Source of the DNA: Croceimicrobium sp965228705
GTDB taxonomy: Bacteria; Bacteroidota; Bacteroidia; Flavobacteriales; Schleiferiaceae
Assembly: GCF_965228705.1 (NCBI RefSeq)
Contig: NZ_OZ245832.1
Location: 3,224,001 to 3,288,000 of the forward strand
Direction: 5' to 3'
DNA: 64,000 nucleotides
Positions 8,998 through 16,575 of this stretch are shown here, one piece after another (positions within the stretch are counted from its first letter, which is position 1; each line of letters begins with the position of its first letter). Below the pieces are notes generated by a model. It ran no database searches. It was not told the origin of the DNA and saw only the letters and a program-made list of their open reading frames with translations. A program made the position numbers and the translations under genes.

Positions 8998-9416
8998 TGC
9001 AAAGTATTAAAGAAATACAGGAAGATATTATCGCTGAGTTTCAGATGTTCGACGACTGGATGCAGCGTTATGAATACCTCATTGATTTAGGGAAATCTTT
9101 ACCCTTAATTGATGAACAATTTAAGGTCGACGACAATATTATTAAAGGATGCCAAAGTAGAGTTTGGCTGCATGCCGAAGGCGATAAAACGGAAGTACAT
9201 TTCACAGCCGACTCAGATGCCATCCTTACCAAAGGTTTGATTGCCCTGCTGGTACGAGTGTTTGATAGCCAACCAGCTGAAGAAATATCAGGTGCTGATT
9301 TGTACTTTTTAGATCAAATCGGATTGAAAGAGCATCTTAGTCCAACCCGGGCTAATGGTTTGCTTAGTATGGTAAAACAAATGAAGTTTTATGCCCTGGC
9401 CCTCCAAGCCAGATAG
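8997..9416 (+). CDS. sufE: SufE, sulfur acceptor for SufS
   Basis: SufE takes the persulfide from SufS and delivers it to SufB. The 139-residue protein has the acceptor cysteine Cys52 in IIKGCQSRVWL, the hallmark of the family, and normal SufE length. The ATG overlaps the preceding stop in the form TAATG. It is followed after 18 bp by the SufT-like gene. Confidence 0.96.
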   Translation: MQSIKEIQEDIIAEFQMFDDWMQRYEYLIDLGKSLPLIDEQFKVDDNIIKGCQSRVWLHAEGDKTEVHFTADSDAILTKGLIALLVRVFDSQPAEEISGADLYFLDQIGLKEHLSPTRANGLLSMVKQMKFYALALQAR

Positions 9417-9434
9417 GACCAAAAAAAGAGAAGG

Positions 9435-9755
9435 ATGAACGATGCGGAAATGCAAAAAACGGGCGACGATATAGTAGATGTACTACGCTCCATTTTTGAC
9501 CCGGAAATTCCGGTAGACATTTATGAACTGGGTCTGATCTATGATGTTCAGGTAAGCTCGGAGGGAGATGTAAAAATCCTAATGACTTTAACTTCACCCA
9601 ATTGCCCAGTGGCCGAAAGCTTACCCGAAGAAGTTAAACAGAAGGTAGGCACTATTACCGAGGTAAAAGACGTTGAGGTAGAAATCACTTTTGATCCTCC
9701 CTGGACTAAGGAGATGATGAGTGAGGAAGCAATGTTGGAACTGGGATTTTTATAA
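9435..9755 (+). CDS. sufT: SufT-like MIP18/DUF59 Fe-S maturation protein
   Basis: This 106-residue protein is a MIP18 (DUF59) family member, used in Fe-S protein maturation. It contains the family motif FDPEIPVDIYELGLIYDV (about 21-38) and the cysteine Cys57 in TSPNCPVAESLPEEV. In this phylum such genes sit in suf operons and are called SufT. The HMG-CoA synthase ATG follows after one base. Confidence 0.92.
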   Translation: MNDAEMQKTGDDIVDVLRSIFDPEIPVDIYELGLIYDVQVSSEGDVKILMTLTSPNCPVAESLPEEVKQKVGTITEVKDVEVEITFDPPWTKEMMSEEAMLELGFL

Positions 9756-9756
9756 A

Positions 9757-11211
9757 ATGACAAAAACAGGGATTGATGCGATTCACTATTATGTGCCTTC
9801 ATTGGTGCTTCCCATATCAGCTTTAGCTGAAGCTCGGGGAATAGAGTACGCAAAATTGAATAAGGGATTGGGCCTTGAGGGAATGGCCCTTTGTGATGCG
9901 GATGAAGATGTAGCCACCATGGCTGCAGAAGCCGCAATAAATTTGATCCAAGAACAAGGCCTCAATCCTCAGGAAATTGACCGTATCTATCTGGGTACGG
10001 AATCAGCTTTGGATGCGGCGAAGCCAACTGCAGCCTATATTCTCGGTATTATTGAGGATCGCTTGCAAGTTGAATACGGCGAGCGTTGTCTCCAGAATTG
10101 TGATGTAATCGACATGACCTTCGCCTGCATTGGTGGGGTGGATGCCTTGCTTAATTCAGCGGACTATATTCGATTACGCCCTCAAAGCAAAGCCATTGTT
10201 ATTGCGGCCGATAAGGCTCAATATGATTTGGCTTCAACCGGTGAATACACCCAGGGAGCAGGTGCCGTGGCCATGTTAATTAGCGCCAATCCGCGCCTTT
10301 TAAGCCTCGAGCCCGAATTTGGGGTGGCAACTAAAAGCGAATATGATTTCTTTAAACCTCGTCGGCTTTTCGCGAAATCGGATTTACTACAAGCTGCTGC
10401 TCAATTATTGGGAAGCCCTATTAAGGAAGAAGATATTTCGGCTTTACTAGCCAGTGCAGAAGATGCTTTCTGGGGCAGTGATAAAATGGAGATTGAGCTC
10501 TTTAAAGAGGAGCCGGTTTTTGACGGGCCCTACTCGAATGACTGTTACAAGGCTCGTACCTCAGAGGCCCTCGCGCATTTGGAAAAACAGCGACCTGAGC
10601 TTTCCATTTTAAAGGATTGGGATTATACGGTTTTCCATTTGCCTTATGCCTATCAGGCGCGTAGGATGTTTACCGAAATGTGGTTGGATCGACTACCTTC
10701 CAGCGACTTGGCATCTTTGGTTGATGAGCTGGGACAGCCTTCAGGCGAAAGCCCTAACTGGGACCCCACTTTTGTGAAGGCAGTTTCCAAATCAGAGGCC
10801 TATCGCCAGTTTGTAGCGACTAAAATTGCTCCGGGCGAAAGAGCTTCTTCGCAGATTGGTAATATGTATACGGCCTCTCTATTTATGAGTTTCCTTTCCA
10901 TTTTGGAAAGCGCCCGCGAAGCGAATGAAAATTTAGCAGGCAAGCAAATGGGATTCATGGCTTATGGTAGTGGATCCAAGTCCAAAGTTTTCTTTGGTAG
11001 CCTTGAGACCCAATGGAAAGAAGCTCTACCTAAGGACGCCTTATTTAGTCGCTTGGCCCAACGCCAAACCATAGATTTTAAAACTTATGAAGCCTTGCAT
11101 AAAGGTGAAATAAAAGAAGCCGTTCTGGCTCGTAGCGGAAGTGTGTTTCAGGCATTAGCTCAAGAACCTAACCGCGAGGGTTACCGCTATTACGCTCAGG
11201 CTTCAAAATAG
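9757..11211 (+). CDS. Hydroxymethylglutaryl-CoA synthase
   Basis: This enzyme condenses acetyl-CoA with acetoacetyl-CoA to HMG-CoA, the entry to the mevalonate route for isoprenoids. The 484-residue protein has the thiolase fold with catalytic Cys124 in MTFACIGGVDALLN, the general base Glu82 in GTESALDAAKP and His294 in VFHLPYAYQARRMF. I chose the ATG at 9757, one base after the SufT stop, over an in-frame upstream codon at 9721 that lies within the preceding gene. Its presence in a suf operon is unusual to the eye, though Flavobacteria are known to use the mevalonate pathway. Confidence 0.92.
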   Translation: MTKTGIDAIHYYVPSLVLPISALAEARGIEYAKLNKGLGLEGMALCDADEDVATMAAEAAINLIQEQGLNPQEIDRIYLGTESALDAAKPTAAYILGIIEDRLQVEYGERCLQNCDVIDMTFACIGGVDALLNSADYIRLRPQSKAIVIAADKAQYDLASTGEYTQGAGAVAMLISANPRLLSLEPEFGVATKSEYDFFKPRRLFAKSDLLQAAAQLLGSPIKEEDISALLASAEDAFWGSDKMEIELFKEEPVFDGPYSNDCYKARTSEALAHLEKQRPELSILKDWDYTVFHLPYAYQARRMFTEMWLDRLPSSDLASLVDELGQPSGESPNWDPTFVKAVSKSEAYRQFVATKIAPGERASSQIGNMYTASLFMSFLSILESAREANENLAGKQMGFMAYGSGSKSKVFFGSLETQWKEALPKDALFSRLAQRQTIDFKTYEALHKGEIKEAVLARSGSVFQALAQEPNREGYRYYAQASK

Positions 11212-11220
11212 TATTGAAGA

Positions 11221-11727
11221 TTGGAAGAGATTCGAAATAAAATTGCCGAAAGCGGATTGATTAACCTGAGTATGGAAGACTTCTATCCTCAGGCTCCGCG
11301 CATGGAATTGGATATTGCCCCTTGGCTTTATGAGGGGGTAATGTTACGTGAGAAGGATTTTCGAGCTTCCATTAAGGAACACGATTGGTCGCAGTACCAA
11401 GGGGCTTTTGTTGCTGTCTTTTGTTCAGAAGATGCCATCATTCCTCAGTGGGCCTATATGCTTTTAGGGGCTGCTTTGGAGGGCTTTGCCCAAAAGGTGG
11501 TTTTCGGCGATTTAGAGCTTCTGGAAACCTTGGTGATGGAAGAGGCCTTGAGCCAAATTGATGCAGAGGTCTATCGCGATAAGCGGGTTATTTTAAAAGG
11601 ATGCGGTAATATTAGCATTCCACCTCAGGCCTATCTAAAAATGACTTTGCATTTAAAGCCCGTGGTGAAGAGTCTCCTCTTTGGTGAAGCTTGTTCAACG
11701 GTTCCTGTTTACAAGAAAAAGGCTTAG
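11221..11727 (+). CDS. DUF2480 family protein
   Basis: I recognise this as DUF2480, a Bacteroidota family of unknown function that often accompanies suf genes. The 168-residue protein has LREKDFR, HDWSQYQG, PQWAYMLLG, KVVFGDLELLE, ILKGCGN and the C-terminal FGEACSTVPVYKK, all typical. The likely start is TTG at 11221, since the family normally begins just before this EI(R/V)N stretch and no ATG is available. It is predicted to be soluble. The gaps of 9 and 6 bp to its neighbours place it in the suf operon. Confidence 0.85.
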   Translation: MEEIRNKIAESGLINLSMEDFYPQAPRMELDIAPWLYEGVMLREKDFRASIKEHDWSQYQGAFVAVFCSEDAIIPQWAYMLLGAALEGFAQKVVFGDLELLETLVMEEALSQIDAEVYRDKRVILKGCGNISIPPQAYLKMTLHLKPVVKSLLFGEACSTVPVYKKKA

Positions 11728-11733
11728 TTCAGC

Positions 11734-12552
11734 ATGACTGATTTTGATATCCTGTCGGTGAAAACCGCCATTAGTGATACCCGAAAGAAATTATTGCAAC
11801 ATCCCATTTATCAGGATTTAAATGATCTTCCCTCGATGCGGATTTTCATGGAACACCATGTATTTGCCGTGTGGGATTTTATGTTGCTTTTAAAGGCCCT
11901 TCAGCGCAAGCTCACTTCCGTAGATGAAGTTTGGGTGCCGACCGAAAATCGAGTAGCCCGTCGCCTCATCAATGAAATTGTATGGGGAGAGGAGAGTGAT
12001 CTGGATTTAAATGGCCAGCCTTCCAGTCATTATGAGATGTACCTGGATGCCATGAAACAGATTGGTGCGGATGTGAGGTCGGTAAATCACCTGGTGCAAA
12101 AAGCTTCGGAGGGGCATAGTTTGAAGTCCTTAATGAAGTACAATGTAGCTGAGATTGAAAGCAGTCGCTTGAATTTTGTGCGAGTAAGCTATGAGATCAT
12201 CAAAGAAGGCAAGCTGCATGCTATTGCCGCTGCATTTACATTCGGCCGGGAGGATTTAATTCCGGATTTGTTTACGGAAATCGTGCGCGATCTCAATAAT
12301 CGTTTCCAGGGAGAGCTCAGTGCTTTTGTCTATTATTTGGAGCGCCATATTGAGCTGGATGCGGATGAGCATGGCCCTATGGCTGAGCAAATGATTCGGG
12401 AGCTTTGCGGCAACGATCAACAGAAATGGGAAGAAGCAAAACAGGCGTCGCAGAAAGCTCTGGACGCCCGTTTACAGTTTTGGGATGCGATTCACGCGGC
12501 TATTCGGCAGCAGAAGCAGAGTCCTGAGCTGGAGTCTGCGCTTCTAGCTTAG
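11734..12552 (+). CDS. DUF3050 haem-oxygenase-like protein
   Basis: This 272-residue all-helical protein matches DUF3050, a family with a haem-oxygenase-like fold and unknown function. The N-terminal LLQHPIYQDLNDLPSMRIFM, the MEHHVFAVWDFM stretch and the RLINEIVWGEESD and RHIELDADEHGPMA segments, rich in His and Glu, look like possible metal ligands. It is the last gene of the suf run. Its final 53 bp overlap the convergent lipoprotein gene. Confidence 0.87.
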   Translation: MTDFDILSVKTAISDTRKKLLQHPIYQDLNDLPSMRIFMEHHVFAVWDFMLLLKALQRKLTSVDEVWVPTENRVARRLINEIVWGEESDLDLNGQPSSHYEMYLDAMKQIGADVRSVNHLVQKASEGHSLKSLMKYNVAEIESSRLNFVRVSYEIIKEGKLHAIAAAFTFGREDLIPDLFTEIVRDLNNRFQGELSAFVYYLERHIELDADEHGPMAEQMIRELCGNDQQKWEEAKQASQKALDARLQFWDAIHAAIRQQKQSPELESALLA

Positions 12553-12970
12553 CCAACATTTCATTACCGGCGGCTAAGGCATCAGTTGTTTTGGAGTCGA
12601 TACGCTCCATTTTCATTTTTTCAGATTTGAAGAAGGCTACTTTTTCTTCTTCACTCCAGCTTTCTTCAAAATTGCTGGAGAACTCACGCATCCAAACCAT
12701 CATTGCTTCTTTGGCATATTTCAGTTCGGTAGCAGCGGTCATAATATCAATACTGTCGGCACGGCCCACAGAAGCTTGCATCAATTGACCTTGCAGTTTA
12801 CTCATAGGGGTCATTTGAGGCATTACTTTATCGTGAAGTTCCATGACTTCCTTCTTGAGACTCTCGGAGTTTTCGGAAGTACTGGCACTGGAATTTTCAA
12901 CTTGAGCAGGGCTGTTGTTGCAGGCCCAAAGCATGGAAAGGCCAACCAAGGCCAAAGCGATCTTTTTCAT
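12500..12970 (-). CDS. Small lipoprotein of unknown function
   Basis: This 156-residue protein begins with a lipoprotein signal peptide and lipobox LSMLWAC, with Cys16 as the likely lipidated residue. A short Ser/Glu-rich linker follows, then a helical stretch LKKEVMELHDKVMPQMTPM. The pattern resembles small Bacteroidota lipoproteins annotated as viral A-type inclusion-like; no function is known. It is convergent with DUF3050 and overlaps it by 53 bp. It is divergent from SCO1 (75 bp between starts). Confidence 0.8.
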   Translation of the reverse strand: MKKIALALVGLSMLWACNNSPAQVENSSASTSENSESLKKEVMELHDKVMPQMTPMSKLQGQLMQASVGRADSIDIMTAATELKYAKEAMMVWMREFSSNFEESWSEEEKVAFFKSEKMKMERIDSKTTDALAAGNEMLAKLEAQTPAQDSASAAE

Positions 12971-13033
12971 GAAGCTTGCTAAATTTTAGGCTAAGTTAGA
13001 ACATATATAAGCCTTCCTCCGAGCTCCAGACTT

Positions 13034-13041
13034 TATTTTTG
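13034..13041 (+). promoter_or_regulatory. -7 box TATTTTTG four bases before the SCO1 start
   Basis: TATTTTTG is followed by CACT and then ATG at 13046. The spacing is identical to that of thiL, DUF3109 and DUF4271 and suggests a leaderless mRNA. Confidence 0.55.
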
Positions 13042-13045
13042 CACT

Positions 13046-13726
13046 ATGAAAGTTAATCTCAGTCGAACCGACTATATGCGGATCGGAGTATTGATTCTGG
13101 TTTTTGTAGCGGGAATCATCGGTAGCTATATCATTCTTAAGCCTAAGGAACGCTTACCTATTTACAATCCATCGGAATTGGATGAGCGATTGGTAGCGAA
13201 GGATTTGCAACAGCAGGGAATCAATCATAAGGTATTGCCCTTTAAGCTGATCAATCAGTATGGTGATAGCATTTCCAATGCGGATATGGAAGGCAAGATT
13301 TATGTGGCTGATTTCTTTTTTACGGTTTGCCCGGATATCTGCAAGGATATGGCGGTGCAAAAACGTCGTTTGCAAGGGGCCTTAAAAGATGAGCCCGATT
13401 TTGCCATTCTTTCCCATTCGGTGACCCCGGAAATGGATTCGGTGCCGGTTATTAAGGCTTATTCGGATTTACAGGGAGCCATCCCTGGGAAGTGGCATAT
13501 TCTAACTGGTGATAAGCCGCAGATATACAATCTGGCCCGCCGTTCTTATTTTGCCATTTTCGACTCGGGAGGTAATGGCGATGAAGCAGATTTCATTCAT
13601 ACCGAGAACTTTATTCTGGTAGACAAGCAAAAGCGTATTCGCGGCTATTACGATGGTACCAGCGCGGAAGATGTGGATCGCTTAATTAAGGATTATGCGA
13701 TATTAAAGGCGGAGTATAAAAATTAG
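13046..13726 (+). CDS. SCO1/SenC copper chaperone for cytochrome oxidase
   Basis: SCO proteins deliver copper to the CuA centre of cytochrome c oxidase. The 226-residue protein has an N-terminal membrane anchor (about 12-31) and a thioredoxin-like domain with the CxxxC ligands Cys95 and Cys99 in FTVCPDICKDM. The third ligand is His185 in DFIHTENFILVD. This places it in the membrane facing the periplasm. The gene converges with the Coa1-like gene, overlapping it by 41 bp. Confidence 0.93.
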   Translation: MKVNLSRTDYMRIGVLILVFVAGIIGSYIILKPKERLPIYNPSELDERLVAKDLQQQGINHKVLPFKLINQYGDSISNADMEGKIYVADFFFTVCPDICKDMAVQKRRLQGALKDEPDFAILSHSVTPEMDSVPVIKAYSDLQGAIPGKWHILTGDKPQIYNLARRSYFAIFDSGGNGDEADFIHTENFILVDKQKRIRGYYDGTSAEDVDRLIKDYAILKAEYKN

Positions 13727-14381
13727 AAAGGTTTTCGCGAGGCTCCAAGTAAACACTGTCGCCATTGGTCTTATTTATAAGTAGAATGGTGTCAATGGTC
13801 CAATTTTCCTCCTTTTGTCTAGCCGTCCAGATTAATAAGGCTGGTCCTTCATTTCCTCTTATATCCACCTTCATTTTGTAGCCATTGGCCTTAGAATGCC
13901 CAATCATATTTCCTTCCAGATCCAAATCTATATCGCTGTCCAATTGGTAGAAGCTTTCTTCTTGCGCTTTTACTCTTAACCAAACATGTTGAAAATCAGA
14001 AAAAATAGTATGCTTGATTTCGGTGCCACTTGGTGGAACCATGGAAAATAAGCAAAGCAACGGTGCTGGTGCGAGTAAAATTGCGGCAACAACATGAGCC
14101 TTTTGCTTATAGACCGTTTTCGATTTTTCCTCTAAATCCGAAGTACACTTTGGACATTTGTGTGCTCTAATATCAACATGGGAAAAGCACTGAGGACAAG
14201 TTTTTCGCTCTTTTCGCAATGCTATGATTAGGTAAGCTAAGAAGGTTAACATTGGGTGGAAACCAAACCATAACCAATGTTTGCTCAAACTTTTCTTCTT
14301 AGCCAAGAAAGAGCCCAAAATGATTGGAGCAATCCACGAACCTAGGAATCCAATTATTGGCAATACACTATAAAAACTCAT
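13686..14381 (-). CDS. Membrane protein with zinc ribbon and Coa1-like domain
   Basis: The 231-residue protein starts with two membrane segments (about 5-25 and 38-56), then a zinc ribbon with CPQC and CPKC, another membrane segment (about 95-112), and a C-terminal domain. That domain has the pattern GHSKANGYKMKVDIRGNEGP then WTARQKEENWTID, which resembles the Coa1/Tim21-type cytochrome oxidase assembly domain. The assignment is by eye only. Its convergent neighbour is the CuA chaperone SCO1, which supports it. The last 41 bp overlap SCO1. Confidence 0.65.
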   Translation of the reverse strand: MSFYSVLPIIGFLGSWIAPIILGSFLAKKKSLSKHWLWFGFHPMLTFLAYLIIALRKERKTCPQCFSHVDIRAHKCPKCTSDLEEKSKTVYKQKAHVVAAILLAPAPLLCLFSMVPPSGTEIKHTIFSDFQHVWLRVKAQEESFYQLDSDIDLDLEGNMIGHSKANGYKMKVDIRGNEGPALLIWTARQKEENWTIDTILLINKTNGDSVYLEPRENLSNFYTPPLISHNP

Positions 14382-14439
14382 TATTCGAAGCGGGAATTTT
14401 CAGGACAGCCAAATTCCGAAAAAAGCCTTGATTAAAGAA

Positions 14440-14461
14440 AAAAGCCTCCCGAAGGAGATAT
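14440..14461 (-). terminator. Weak terminator after the cysteine-rich lipoprotein gene
   Basis: On the minus strand CTCCTTCGGGAG forms a short hairpin followed by GC and a run of six T. It looks like a shortened copy of the terminator at 15053-15075. Confidence 0.5.
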
Positions 14462-14466
14462 AGAAT

Positions 14467-14970
14467 TTAAGGATCTAATTGAATAATTAGTAAGCCATCA
14501 CTGCTGCTACTAGGTGGTAGTATGCTAATACTTGCCGTGCAGATTTCAGCACAACCTCCATTATCCAAACAGTCTGCAATCTTACTGCCGCATGAAAACT
14601 TGCCGTCACAGGTTTTACTCCAAAGGAGATCGCCATTGCTATCACAGCAGCAGTCAACATTGTAAGTGTCACCCTCCTCAATTGCTTTTCCCTTACGGAT
14701 TAAATCAATCGGGAAAAAATTGATTTGGGTAATCTCTGTCTTTTCGATGCTCAATTCTCTAGTAGCGGGATTCCAGTAAGCGGAGACCTTGAGCATTTGG
14801 TCCTTCATTGGGTCAATTTTCTTTTCCGCTTTGGTGGTGAGATCAACTAGTATTTGATCTAGTTCCTTAATTGAATTTGATTGGCTTTCTTGGGGCAATT
14901 TCGATTTACTACAGCTTTGTAAGCATAAGGTTGCAATAAGGAGGATGAGAGTTTTTTTTGAGATTCCCAT
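14467..14970 (-). CDS. Cysteine-rich lipoprotein, unknown family
   Basis: I do not recognise this 167-residue protein. It has a lipoprotein signal peptide with lipobox LCLQSC. A charged helical middle part follows. The C-terminal third is rich in cysteine: VDCCCDSNGD, then KTCDGKFSCG, ADCLDNGGCAEIC, ten cysteines in about 40 residues, which suggests disulfides or metal binding outside the cytoplasm. It lies downstream of two other cysteine-rich exported proteins on the same strand and has its own promoter region of about 140 bp. Confidence 0.72.
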   Translation of the reverse strand: MGISKKTLILLIATLCLQSCSKSKLPQESQSNSIKELDQILVDLTTKAEKKIDPMKDQMLKVSAYWNPATRELSIEKTEITQINFFPIDLIRKGKAIEEGDTYNVDCCCDSNGDLLWSKTCDGKFSCGSKIADCLDNGGCAEICTASISILPPSSSSDGLLIIQLDP

Positions 14971-15052
14971 GTTTCGAATTTTAATAGCCTACTCTTATGA
15001 TTTTCGGCATCCTCATGGGGGTATATTTTGTTTAGTAAGGATTAGTGGGTAG

Positions 15053-15075
15053 AAAAAGCCTCCCGAAGGAGGCTC
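15053..15075 (-). terminator. Terminator after the T9SS cysteine-rich gene
   Basis: AGCCTCC (15057-15063) and GGAGGCT (15068-15074) form a stem with a four-base loop. On the minus strand it runs into TTTTT. It lies 35 bp after the stop at 15110. Confidence 0.8.
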
Positions 15076-15109
15076 CTCAAGAAAAGAAACACAAATTGAT
15101 TGAACGCAA

Positions 15110-15925
15110 TTAGTTTTCGAGCAAGACTTGTCTTTGATATTTTCGACCCGCAAAATCTTGTATTTCCAGATAGTAATAGCCTGCTTTTAAATCGCTGCGA
15201 ACAGCTAAGTTGAGCGTATTTTCATTCATTTTACAGTCCTTTATAACTTGAACCTCTTTGCCACGGCTGTTTAAGATTCGCACTCGATCTAAGGAAATGG
15301 GGACACGGATTTCAACTTGGAGCTTTCCGCCAATTTTCACCGGATTGGGGTAAACTCGAATTGAGGCTTCCAGTACTTCTGAATCGGGCTCCAAACCTTT
15401 TTTCTCTCGGAAGAGTTGTTCCCAATTTTGAAAGACAATTTCTTCCTCTAACTGACTATCATCCTCTGGTCGCGCGATCACCACTTCGATGTCCTCATTA
15501 AACTCGAAAAGAGCTTTATGAATTTCAGGATTCTGAATAAAGATCTCCCGGGCCAGGGGCAGATACTCTCGCAGAACTTCTACGGTAATGCCCTTAGGAG
15601 CGGGGAAGGCTTTGGCTTCACCCTTTTCTAAGGCCCAGGCTCTATAGCCCTGTTTGAACAGTACAAAGGCATTGCTGATATTAAGCTCGGGTGAGGGATT
15701 TAAAGAACTTTCCTTTTTGGCCACATTGCAATCGTCAATACAATTGTGTCCATTGGGGATGTTTACATTATGGCAGCAGGCTGTTTCCCAGTCGGAATAA
15801 GGCCCCATGCTTACATATTTCACCTGTTTGCAATAATCTCCGTTTGGACTGCAAACTATGGCGGTGGCCCAGCATGGTATGGCTATGCACAAAGTGCAAA
15901 GCAGACTTAAAATTTTCGCTTTCAT
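15110..15925 (-). CDS. Secreted cysteine-rich protein with T9SS sorting domain
   Basis: The 271-residue protein has a signal peptide ending near CWATA. It then has a short cysteine module (about 22-68): VCSPNGDYCKQVKY, WETACCHNVNIPNGHNCIDDC. A helical middle of unknown type follows. The last 80 residues are a type IX secretion type A sorting domain, with VYPNP at its start and GYYYLEIQD near its end. It is predicted to be exported to the periplasm and then secreted by T9SS. The cysteine module resembles the protein encoded 21 bp upstream (15947-16219). Function unknown. Confidence 0.82.
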   Translation of the reverse strand: MKAKILSLLCTLCIAIPCWATAIVCSPNGDYCKQVKYVSMGPYSDWETACCHNVNIPNGHNCIDDCNVAKKESSLNPSPELNISNAFVLFKQGYRAWALEKGEAKAFPAPKGITVEVLREYLPLAREIFIQNPEIHKALFEFNEDIEVVIARPEDDSQLEEEIVFQNWEQLFREKKGLEPDSEVLEASIRVYPNPVKIGGKLQVEIRVPISLDRVRILNSRGKEVQVIKDCKMNENTLNLAVRSDLKAGYYYLEIQDFAGRKYQRQVLLEN

Positions 15926-15946
15926 ATCTCTGATTTAATTTGGTGC

Positions 15947-16219
15947 TTATTCGCAGCAGCAATCGATGGTCCAGCCTCGCGGGACATTTACATTGTCGCA
16001 GTCGGCTTCCACCCATTGCCCATTGATAAATACTCGATCAATTCTTTCGCAGGGGTAGTTGACCAAGGTGTGGCCATGGTCTTCGCAGAGATATACGCGG
16101 GCTTGTACAAAGCCCATGCTAAACAGGAATACGATTAAGGCTAAATGCTGTGATCGTAAATTCTTCTTTTGAAATACCGGGCTTTGACGGTTTTTGCCCT
16201 TCTTTTTGGATAAGTTCAT
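15947..16219 (-). CDS. Small exported cysteine-rich protein
   Basis: This 90-residue protein has a basic N-terminus, one hydrophobic segment HLALIVFLFSMGFVQA (about 25-40) that reads as a signal peptide or anchor, and a short mature part with seven cysteines. The mature part, VYLCEDHGHTLVNYPCE, WVEADCDNVNVPRGW and CCCE, matches the module of the next gene in layout and in NVN(V/I)PxG. It looks like the module alone without a sorting domain. The two genes are 21 bp apart and probably one operon. The family is not one I know. Confidence 0.7.
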   Translation of the reverse strand: MNLSKKKGKNRQSPVFQKKNLRSQHLALIVFLFSMGFVQARVYLCEDHGHTLVNYPCERIDRVFINGQWVEADCDNVNVPRGWTIDCCCE

Positions 16220-16575
16220 GCTTTGGTTTTAATTAATATCCGGCTAAAGAGTGCTTTTATTCGGGAAAATAAAAGGGGGCAAAATTTGAATCGGAAGCTC
16301 TAATTATTTTAGAATTTCTTTTTCATTCCGATAAAGACTACGAGAAACATATTGTTGTTTTAATGATAGACGAAAGGTTGTGATTTTTAATATAGTAAGC
16401 AAATAATTTTAAAATTAAACGTTTTTTATTAAAGATTAGGAATATTTTCTACCACTACTATTTTTAAGTATTTTTCTTTTTAGTAGATGAAAAACAATAA
16501 TTTATAGTCCGCTTATTTTAGATGTTAAGTGAATTTGGAGATGAAAAATAAATTTAAGGACAAAGATTAATCTTT
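16220..16575. other. AT-rich gap with no recognised gene
   Basis: These 356 bp are visibly richer in A and T than any neighbouring stretch. I see an 8-bp inverted repeat (16254-16261 with 16268-16275) and a 14-bp perfect palindrome AAAGATTAATCTTT at 16562-16575, just after the helicase stop. No open frame of interest and no clear TAnnTTTG box was found. Confidence 0.5.
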
